A stretch of 6,955 bases of DNA from an uncultured Treponema sp. GTDB lineage: Bacteria; Spirochaetota; Spirochaetia; Treponematales; Treponemataceae. How positions within the stretch are numbered: position 1 is the stretch's first letter; every line of letters begins with the position of its first letter. Location: contig CAJPTT010000125.1 of the NCBI GenBank assembly GCA_905373565.1, forward strand, positions 1 to 6,955, written 5' to 3'. Shown in pieces: positions 1 through 5,199 of the stretch. The notes under the pieces are model-generated. The model had not been told where the DNA came from, did no database searches, and saw nothing but the letters and a program-made list of their open reading frames with translations. Both the position numbers and the translations under genes were made by a program.

Positions 1-2
1 TT

Positions 3-1061
3 CTTATTCCGTTTTTAGGGCAGCGGCTTGCGCATCCGGTGCAAAACATCAAAAGAGCATCTTTAAAAAATATTTACAGCGCACTCACCGCTCCGATTGT
101 TTCCGTTACCGAAGCAATTCCGGCGGCAGCCGTTATCCCCGTATTGAGAAATGCGTTTATACGGACGGCTGGGTTAACGGAGCGCGGTGAATGGGATACG
201 TTTTTTTACCGCCAAGGGGTGTACGACAGCGAGGTCGCGGCATTGTATGCAATAACCGGAGAACAGGGGTACACCGAAACAATCCCCGGTTTTTCGGATA
301 TGCTGAATGAACGGGAAGGTATACCTGCCGAGCTGATCGGACAGGTTTCTAAAGAAACGCTCCGCAATGTTGCTTTAACGGTTAGGTATTCTGCACGGAC
401 GCCGTTGCGGATGTTTTTTTTCGGGGATTCCCAAATGCGCAGTATCGCTGCCGGTATGACCCGTGCGCTCGGTTCCGATACCGCTATTGCTGTACGGGAT
501 TTAAGCGTTCCTTCTTCCGGTTTTCTCCGATCCGATTACTATAACTGGCCGCAAAAACTTGAAGCCGTTTTTGCCGGTCAAAAAGATGGGGGACGTTTTG
601 ATGCGGCCGTTGTTTTCTTAGGTATGAATGACTATCAGGATATGTGGACAACCGGCGGTATCATTCTTACGGCAGGCTCGTCCGAATGGGAAGAGGTGTA
701 CCGTAAAATGGTAAAAGTACATCTCGACACTGCGCTCGCTTCCGTTCCGCGGCTGTACTGGCTCGGCTTACCGGTTGTGCGGAGCGCTGCATATAACGAA
801 AAGATGCAATACCTAAATGCAGTACACGATTCCGTCGCCGAAGAATACGATTCTAAAAAGTTGGTCAGAATTTCGCTCAAAAGCCTCGTCGAACAATACG
901 GAACGGGATACATCGGCGCAATTAAACCTAAAGGCAGCGTATGGATATCCCTCATGCAAAGCGACGGTATTCACTACACAATCGAGGGCGGCGAGTATTT
1001 AATGAAGCAATTCATCGACCGGCTGCACCGCGACTATGTATTTGAAACTCCACATTCCTGA
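3..1061 (+). CDS. SGNH/GDSL-family hydrolase (DUF459-like), 5' end outside window
   Basis: The reading frame is open to the left edge, so the true start is probably upstream; a GTG at 39 is only the first possible start inside the window. Numbered from that GTG (340 codons), SGNH hydrolase signature blocks are visible in order: block I FFFGDSQMRS with candidate nucleophile Ser131, block III FLGMND (195-198) with the oxyanion-hole Asn, and block V SDGIH (308-312) supplying the Asp-His pair. The stretch WLGLPVVRSAAYN (241-253) resembles the segment after block III in DUF459 proteins. Such enzymes are usually exported or membrane-anchored esterases/acetylhydrolases acting on cell-surface glycans. 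The residues before the GTG (LIPFLGQRLAHP) are hydrophobic and could be the end of an N-terminal membrane anchor. No terminator follows; the stop lies 19 bp before the toxI promoter. The fold is secure, but the substrate is unknown. Confidence 0.8.
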   Translation, partial: LIPFLGQRLAHPVQNIKRASLKNIYSALTAPIVSVTEAIPAAAVIPVLRNAFIRTAGLTERGEWDTFFYRQGVYDSEVAALYAITGEQGYTETIPGFSDMLNEREGIPAELIGQVSKETLRNVALTVRYSARTPLRMFFFGDSQMRSIAAGMTRALGSDTAIAVRDLSVPSSGFLRSDYYNWPQKLEAVFAGQKDGGRFDAAVVFLGMNDYQDMWTTGGIILTAGSSEWEEVYRKMVKVHLDTALASVPRLYWLGLPVVRSAAYNEKMQYLNAVHDSVAEEYDSKKLVRISLKSLVEQYGTGYIGAIKPKGSVWISLMQSDGIHYTIEGGEYLMKQFIDRLHRDYVFETPHS

Positions 1062-1080
1062 TTGATGAAAATATATTATC

Positions 1081-1109
1081 TTGACGGTAATGATAATTCT
1101 TGGTATATT
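1081..1109 (+). promoter_or_regulatory. Predicted sigma70 promoter of toxI-toxN
   Basis: A -35 box TTGACG (1081-1086) and a -10 box TATATT (1104-1109) are separated by exactly 17 bp, and TGG just before the -10 fits an extended -10 (TGn). Initiation about 7 bp downstream of the -10 would fall near 1116, one or two bases before the first toxI repeat at 1118. That matches the arrangement of characterised type III toxin-antitoxin loci, where the promoter directly precedes the repeats. Predicted from sequence only. Confidence 0.75.
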
Positions 1110-1117
1110 GAAGACAT

Positions 1118-1228
1118 GGTGAGCTTCTACCACATTTGTGAAGCCCTAAAAAAGCGGTGAATTTCTACCATAAAGTGAAATACTAAAAAAGCGGCGAGTT
1201 TCTGCCATAAAGTGAAAACCTAAAAACG
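1118..1228 (+). repeat. Three tandem 36-38-bp repeats forming the toxI array
   Basis: Units are at 1118-1155 (38 bp), 1156-1192 (37 bp) and 1193-1228 (36 bp), directly abutting. The shared pattern is GGyGA(r)(y)TTCTrCCA, about 7 bases, GTGAA, then CTAAAAA. Repeats 2 and 3 are the closest pair. Repeat 1 has one extra base and a diverged middle (ACATTTGT in place of ATAAAGT). Differences between copies fall largely in positions predicted to pair, and they change together. Confidence 0.92.
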
Positions 1229-1239
1229 TAAGTTTTTAT

Positions 1240-1268
1240 AAAGGAGCCGGAAATGGCTCCTTTTTTTT
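1240..1268 (+). terminator. Rho-independent terminator between toxI and toxN
   Basis: AAAGGAGCC (1240-1248) pairs perfectly with GGCTCCTTT (1255-1263) around a 6-base loop GGAAAT, followed by T to 1268. Its position, after the repeats and ending 9 bp before the toxN start codon, is typical of type III loci. There a leaky terminator keeps the ratio of antitoxin RNA to toxin message high. The toxN ribosome binding site begins immediately after the T tract. Confidence 0.93.
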
Positions 1269-1277
1269 GAGAGATGT

Positions 1278-1763
1278 ATGAAGTTCTATCACGTAAAAGA
1301 TGACTTTATTGCTTATTTACGGCAGTTTGATTCCAAAATCCCTGAGAACAAAAACGAATCCCGTCCTTATGTTGGGGTTGTACTGCAGATAGAGAACATA
1401 AAGTATTATGCTCCATTTTCATCACCAAAACCGAAGCACAGAAACATGAAGAACGGAAAAGATTTTAGAAAAATAAATAACGGTATTTATGGGGCAATCA
1501 ATTTCAATAATATGATTCCGGTTTTAGATTCTGTGCTGATGGAAATTGATATTATAAATATTCCCGATGTAAAATACCGTCGTTTGCTACAAAACCAATA
1601 CAATTATATAAAAGCTGATAGGGAAGGCATATTAAGAATAGCTCGAAACTTACGGAAGTTGATTTTTGAGGATGAAAAAAATCTTTCAGAGTATGAAAAG
1701 ATTGTGAAAAAAAGATGCTGTGATTTACCATTACTGGAATCAAAATATCTTGATTTTAAATAA
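1278..1763 (+). CDS. toxN: ToxN/AbiQ-family endoribonuclease toxin (type III toxin-antitoxin)
   Basis: 161 codons, close to the usual 160-175 of the family. The ATG at 1278 is preceded by GAGAG (1269-1273), four bases away. Family hallmarks can be seen along the whole length: the N-terminus MKFYHVKDDFIAYLRQFD, YVGVVLQI (31-38), KYYAPFSSPK (42-51), GAINFNNMIPV (72-82), and the C-terminal LLESKYLDF (152-160). From memory, Pectobacterium ToxN has matching segments (MKFY..., a central SPK with the active-site Ser and Lys, ...LLEEKYRDF), so Ser49 and Lys51 are the likely catalytic counterparts. The protein should cut A-rich mRNAs in the cytoplasm when ToxI is depleted, giving growth arrest or abortive infection during phage attack. 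It lies directly behind the ToxI repeats and terminator. The gene is strikingly AT-rich (hand-counted 60-base lines give 25-37% GC against 50% or more in flanking genes), suggesting acquisition by transfer. It appears intact. Confidence 0.92.
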   Translation: MKFYHVKDDFIAYLRQFDSKIPENKNESRPYVGVVLQIENIKYYAPFSSPKPKHRNMKNGKDFRKINNGIYGAINFNNMIPVLDSVLMEIDIINIPDVKYRRLLQNQYNYIKADREGILRIARNLRKLIFEDEKNLSEYEKIVKKRCCDLPLLESKYLDFK

Positions 1764-1827
1764 TCGTACTTTTCATTTCTAATATGCTGCATTGCACAAC
1801 GCTCTAAAAGCAGTTACACTACTTCCC

Positions 1828-2718
1828 ATGATACTCGACAATAAATATATGATGCCGTATACGGTGCCGACCACTGCTATCGACGGGCAGTATCGCTGTA
1901 CGCCGTTAACCGTTGCTGCGCTTTCGCAGGATTTGGCGGCTAATCACTATAGTTCTACCGGCATATTTATGCCGCAGCTGCAAGAACGGGGTTTGATGTG
2001 GATTATTTCGAAGCAGCATTTTGAGATACATGAATATCCGCTCTGGCTCGATTGCCTGACGTTACAAACATGGGCGCAGCCGCCGAAGGGGCTTTTTTGT
2101 TTTCGGGATTTTGCCTATTACTACACTGAGGGCGGAAAGAAAGCTTCGGTGTCTGCGGCTTTTAAAGATTTTGATGCGGCGGAACGGAAGGGTACCGAAT
2201 GGACGGCAGACTCGTTGCGCCGGCATGGAGCGCTGTGCGTGCGCGGCAGTACGTGCTGGGTTGTGCTGAATACGCACACCAATCAGCCTGCCGTTCTTGA
2301 CGATACGGTGTTCGGTTCGCTGACGTTTTGTGACGAGCATTTGGAAGGACGGGTTTTTGCAAAGATTTCCTTGCCGGAACACTGGGATCGGGAAGAGCTT
2401 TTTCATCCGTCGCTTTTGGATATCGATATGAACGGACACGTCAATAATCTGAATTATATCCGCTGGGCATTGTCGTTTATGGATGCGGACTTTTGCCGCG
2501 GTAAATTGCTCCGCGTCCTCGATACCAATTTTTTGATTTCCGCTCAATACGGGGAAGAACTCTGCTACCGCTGCTCTCATATTGAAGACAACATATGTGT
2601 GCATTCTATTGTGAGAACTTCCGACGGCAGCGAGGTGTTCCGCGCCCGTAGCGAATGGGCTGATGAACGGAAGATGGCACGACCGCTTCAGGTTGAACAT
2701 GAAACTTCCCGACTATAA
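1828..2718 (+). CDS. Acyl-ACP thioesterase (FatA/FatB-like, double hotdog)
   Basis: 296 codons from ATG 1828. It should hydrolyse acyl-acyl-carrier protein to release fatty acids in the cytoplasm. The N-terminal hotdog half (YTVPTTAIDGQYRC..., then GLMWIISKQHFEIHEYP) is followed by the conserved STCWVVLNTHTNQP segment, and the second half carries DIDMNGHVNNLNYIRW. There Asp200, Asn202 and His204 match the D-x-N-x-H-V-N-N catalytic signature of acyl-ACP thioesterases. The start is uncertain: TTG 1792, ATG 1828, ATG 1849 and ATG 1852 are in frame and none has a good Shine-Dalgarno. Homology-like sequence only begins around MMPYTVP (1849 onward), so 1849 is a real alternative. The 3' end overlaps rsmA by 20 bp, suggesting coupled translation and one operon. 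Confidence 0.88.
   Translation: MILDNKYMMPYTVPTTAIDGQYRCTPLTVAALSQDLAANHYSSTGIFMPQLQERGLMWIISKQHFEIHEYPLWLDCLTLQTWAQPPKGLFCFRDFAYYYTEGGKKASVSAAFKDFDAAERKGTEWTADSLRRHGALCVRGSTCWVVLNTHTNQPAVLDDTVFGSLTFCDEHLEGRVFAKISLPEHWDREELFHPSLLDIDMNGHVNNLNYIRWALSFMDADFCRGKLLRVLDTNFLISAQYGEELCYRCSHIEDNICVHSIVRTSDGSEVFRARSEWADERKMARPLQVEHETSRL
2690..2701 (+). promoter_or_regulatory. Shine-Dalgarno deciding the rsmA start
   Basis: AGG at 2690-2692 lies six bases before ATG 2699, inside the end of the thioesterase gene. The earlier in-frame ATG at 2663 has no comparable site and would add 12 residues (MNGRWHDRFRLN) that do not look like the family's N-terminus. Confidence 0.55.
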
Positions 2719-3556
2719 TGCGCCGTCCGCACTCGCCGCCGTGCTTGATGAACACGGGTTCGGGATGCAGAAAAAATTCGGACAAAACTTTTTGATTAAT
2801 GCACATATACGGCAGGAGCTGATTTCCGCACTCGGTCTTTCCGCCGGAGATGCTGTATGGGAAGTCGGCCCGGGGCTCGGCTCGATGACATCGCTGTTGT
2901 TAGAGTCTGGCGCCGATCTAACCGTGTTCGAAATAGACCGCGGCTTCGTGCAGCTCTTAACGTCCTATTTCGGTTCATATCATTCGTTTCATTTAATAGA
3001 AGGCGATGTGCTTAAAACGTGGAAGGCTGAATATCAACGGCACGCGCCGAAGGCCTTTTTCGGGAATCTGCCGTATAATATTGCGGCAAAGCTTATCGCG
3101 GCGACAATCGAAGCCGAGTGTTTTTTTGACCGTATGGTGATAACCGTGCAAAAAGAGGTCGGACTCCGGATGACCGCGGTTCCGGGAAGTGCGGATTATT
3201 CGTCGTTTTCGGTGCTGTGTCAATGGGCTTATGATGTAGAGCCGATTCGCGATATTGCTCCCGCCGCCTTTTGGCCTAAACCGAATGTCGAATCCCGAGC
3301 GCTCCGCTTTACCAAAAAGCAGTCCCCGCAGCCGGTACGCGATGCGCGTCTTTTTTTAAGCCTTGTCCGCGGCTTGTTTAGTGCGCGGCGTAAAACGGCG
3401 AAGAATAATTTGAGCGCGATTCTCGCTGCTAGAGGAAAAAAGACGCTGTCTGCGGAATCCCTGTTAAAAGCGGCCGAAATCGATCCCGCTGCCCGTGCGG
3501 AATCGCTGACCGTCTATGATTTTATCCGATTATCGGATACACTTTGCGATGTGTAA
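2699..3556 (+). CDS. rsmA: 16S rRNA adenine(1518/1519)-N6 dimethyltransferase RsmA (KsgA)
   Basis: 285 codons, a normal length for the family. It uses S-adenosylmethionine to dimethylate two adjacent adenines in the 3'-terminal hairpin of 16S rRNA late in 30S assembly. Motifs in order: MQKKFGQNFLIN (23-34, the KsgA/Dim1 N-terminal signature), the SAM-binding loop WEVGPGLGS (54-62), the acidic ribose-binding FEID (77-80), EGDVL (101-105) and the catalytic NLPYNI (123-128). The C-terminal domain contains PAAFWPKPNVESRALRF, typical of the family. The start at 2699 is chosen for its ribosome binding site and for the family-like beginning MKLPDYN. The gene overlaps the upstream thioesterase by 20 bp and is followed 39 bp later by a small membrane protein gene, consistent with co-transcription. 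Loss of this activity usually gives kasugamycin resistance. Confidence 0.96.
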   Translation: MKLPDYNAPSALAAVLDEHGFGMQKKFGQNFLINAHIRQELISALGLSAGDAVWEVGPGLGSMTSLLLESGADLTVFEIDRGFVQLLTSYFGSYHSFHLIEGDVLKTWKAEYQRHAPKAFFGNLPYNIAAKLIAATIEAECFFDRMVITVQKEVGLRMTAVPGSADYSSFSVLCQWAYDVEPIRDIAPAAFWPKPNVESRALRFTKKQSPQPVRDARLFLSLVRGLFSARRKTAKNNLSAILAARGKKTLSAESLLKAAEIDPAARAESLTVYDFIRLSDTLCDV

Positions 3557-3595
3557 AAGCTCGGTTAGTTTTTATATATCTTCGACGAGGTTCCG

Positions 3596-4210
3596 ATGAA
3601 GAAGCGATTGCGTTGTACCGCGTTTTTTATTCTGTGTATGATGACCGCTGCACAGATGCCGTTGATTGCGGAAGAAAAAAAAGAAGATCATACGCCGGTT
3701 CCCTATACCAAAGAGGAGTTCCCGCTTTGGCAACGGGAACTCCGGCGTTTTGAAATACTGTCTTTCGGGGCGCTTCCCTTTGTTACGTTGCTGTCTTTTT
3801 GGGGTTACGATATGATTCGCGCGGCGAAACACCCTAAGGATCCCGGTTATTATCCGTGGCCGCTTAAAAAAGCTGATAAAGCCGTAGCGCTTACCGAAAA
3901 AGAACAGCTCAATGTGTTCCTTACTGCCGCCGGCATATCGGTAACGATTGCGTTAATCGATATAACATACCGTGCGATTAAACGTTCCGCAACAAAAAAG
4001 CGTTTGGAACGGGAGAATGCCTTTACCGAAGATCCTATCCAATTTGTTCCGGCGCCGCATCCGTTTGAAGACGAAGCTTCGGCACAGCCCCTCGATATCG
4101 ATGCTGCGCTGTCTGCGGGGTCTATCGGAGGAATTGCTTCATTATTTAAAAATAATACTGCAGCAGCTCCTTCCGCACAGGGGAGCGGCGCCGATACTGC
4201 CGCACGATAG
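3596..4210 (+). CDS. Hypothetical membrane protein, signal peptide and two hydrophobic segments
   Basis: 204 codons; I do not recognise the family. The ATG has GAGG (3587-3590) five bases upstream. The N-terminus MKKRLRC plus the hydrophobic stretch FFILCMMTAAQMPLIA looks like a signal peptide, with possible cleavage near residue 25 before EEKKE. Two further hydrophobic segments (about 53-70, LSFGALPFVTLLSFW; and 106-125, VFLTAAGISVTIALID) probably span the membrane. A basic stretch (KRSATKKRLERE, 129-140) follows the second. The last 60 or so residues are rich in Ala, Pro, Ser and acidic residues and look disordered. It sits between rsmA and the RluD-type gene, with its stop one base before the next start, so it is probably translated within the operon. 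A membrane or periplasmic role is inferred; no function is claimed. Confidence 0.75.
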   Translation: MKKRLRCTAFFILCMMTAAQMPLIAEEKKEDHTPVPYTKEEFPLWQRELRRFEILSFGALPFVTLLSFWGYDMIRAAKHPKDPGYYPWPLKKADKAVALTEKEQLNVFLTAAGISVTIALIDITYRAIKRSATKKRLERENAFTEDPIQFVPAPHPFEDEASAQPLDIDAALSAGSIGGIASLFKNNTAAAPSAQGSGADTAAR

Positions 4211-4211
4211 T

Positions 4212-5189
4212 ATGACTGAAATATTTGAGCTTGAGGTGCCGGAAGGTACCGGTAAGCTGCGGCTTGATGCGTTTTGCAGCAGTATTCTTACCGGTATGAC
4301 TCGTTCGCAGCTTAAAACAGGGGCGCAATCCGTGCAGCTCAATGGGCGGCAGGCAAAACTTTCAAGCACGGTGCAAGCGGGCGACCGTATCACACTGATA
4401 TGGGAAAATCCGCTCCCCGATGTTTTTATCCCCGAACACATTCCGCTCCGTGTCTTGTATGAAGATAACGATGTCATTGTAGTGAATAAACAGGCCGGTA
4501 TGGTTACGCACCCTGCCGCGGGCAACTGGACGGGGACGCTGGTGCAGGCGCTTGCGTATTACCGCTTGCACACGTCGCCTATTCATGATGCATTCGCCCG
4601 TGTGCTTGAAGCGGAGAAGGGGAGGGGGAATTTTGCCGAGCTATTGCGTGCTGGTATTGTTCACCGGCTTGATAAGGATACCTCCGGCATCCTTATCACC
4701 GCCCGTAGTGCCGACGCGGAAGCCTTTTTAAAAAATGAGTTTAAGATGCGGCGTACGGAAAAATATTATCTCGCAATCCTGAACGGCGTACCGGAAAAAC
4801 CGGCCGGTATTATCGAAACGTCGGTATTCCGTGACGGGCATAGCCGTATTCGGTTTGCTGCATCGGCAGATTTGTCTAAAGGAAAATACGCCCGCTCCCG
4901 CTATAAGGTGCTGCGGGTGTATGGGCGGTATGCGCTGGCGCTCTTTAAAATCGATACCGGCAGAACTCACCAAATTCGGCTCCATGCGCGGTTTATCGGC
5001 TGCCCGGTGGTCGGGGATCCGCTGTATGGAAAAAAAGAAACCGAATGGAAGGCATACGGCTTGATGCTCCACGCGTATCGACTGTGCGTTGCACTTCCTT
5101 CAACACGGGAAAAAGCCGTGTTCACCGCCCCGCCGCCCCGAAAATTCCTGACGGTGCTGCGCCTTTTGCAGACGCAGGGGAATGGCTGA
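4212..5189 (+). CDS. rluD: RluD-type 23S rRNA pseudouridine synthase with S4 domain
   Basis: 325 codons. The protein has an N-terminal S4 RNA-binding domain (about 15-63: LRLDAFCSSI...TRSQLK...VQLNGRQAK...VQAGDRITL) and an RluA-family catalytic domain from about residue 80 (LYEDNDVIVVNKQAGMVTHP). The catalytic Asp is D154 in HRLDKDTSG (151-159); FKIDTGRTHQIRLHARFIGCPVVGDPLYG (245-273) is also characteristic. The domain order matches RluD, which isomerises uridines in helix 69 of 23S rRNA (1911/1915/1917 in E. coli), but exact targets cannot be read from sequence and RluC or a generic RluA-family assignment remains possible. ATG 4212 begins one base after the preceding stop with no clear Shine-Dalgarno, suggesting translational coupling. 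The frame is open for 80 more codons upstream, but these lie across the membrane-protein gene and do not look like S4 sequence. Confidence 0.9.
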   Translation: MTEIFELEVPEGTGKLRLDAFCSSILTGMTRSQLKTGAQSVQLNGRQAKLSSTVQAGDRITLIWENPLPDVFIPEHIPLRVLYEDNDVIVVNKQAGMVTHPAAGNWTGTLVQALAYYRLHTSPIHDAFARVLEAEKGRGNFAELLRAGIVHRLDKDTSGILITARSADAEAFLKNEFKMRRTEKYYLAILNGVPEKPAGIIETSVFRDGHSRIRFAASADLSKGKYARSRYKVLRVYGRYALALFKIDTGRTHQIRLHARFIGCPVVGDPLYGKKETEWKAYGLMLHAYRLCVALPSTREKAVFTAPPPRKFLTVLRLLQTQGNG

Positions 5190-5199
5190 GGCATCTATG
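5188..5199 (+). promoter_or_regulatory. Shine-Dalgarno favouring ATG 5197 for the second pseudouridine synthase
   Basis: GAGG (5188-5191) overlaps the rluD stop codon and lies five bases before ATG 5197. The in-frame ATG at 5182 also has a purine run (AGGGG, 5175-5179), but only two bases away, too close for an efficient site. Confidence 0.5.

Larger units (their letters stand above)
1116..1268 (+). ncRNA. toxI: ToxI antitoxin RNA precursor (type III toxin-antitoxin)
   Basis: Predicted antitoxin RNA running from the inferred transcription start through three tandem repeats to the terminator. In this family ToxN cuts the precursor into single-repeat units, each a pseudoknot that binds and inhibits ToxN in a closed RNA-protein assembly. 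Here each repeat can form stem 1 (GGT/ACC in repeats 1 and 2, GGC/GCC in repeat 3) and stem 2 between the stem-1 loop and downstream bases (GCTTC/GAAGC, ATTTC/GAAAT, TTTC/GAAA). The loop-to-downstream pairing makes an H-type pseudoknot. Each unit ends in an A-run (CTAAAAAAGC or CTAAAAACG), a plausible ToxN cut site because known ToxN enzymes cut at A-rich sequences. The core GGTGA...CTACC...AGTG resembles the Pectobacterium ToxI repeat as I remember it. Calling this toxI also depends on the ToxN-like gene that follows. Confidence 0.88.

Noticed and set aside
1118..1228. Possible CRISPR array (three regularly spaced repeats)
   Set aside because: The whole 36-38-bp unit is repeated with no unique spacers, and it is followed by a terminator and a ToxN-like gene, fitting a type III antitoxin array instead.
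1792..1820. Possible promoter TTGCAC - 17 bp - TACACT before the thioesterase gene
   Set aside because: The boxes match consensus at only three and four positions, and initiation would fall at the ATG 1828 itself; it is only plausible if translation starts at 1849.
1764..1827. Terminator after toxN
   Set aside because: No stem-loop followed by a T tract could be found, so read-through from toxN into the thioesterase operon remains possible.
2062..2700. Long 212-codon open frame on the - strand opposite the thioesterase gene
   Set aside because: It is a shadow of a gene with clear family motifs on the + strand; its translation is Arg/His-rich with no recognisable domain.
3972..4211. 80-codon N-terminal extension of the RluD-type gene
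   Set aside because: It lies out of frame within the membrane-protein gene, is basic and low-complexity, and the S4 domain begins soon after ATG 4212.
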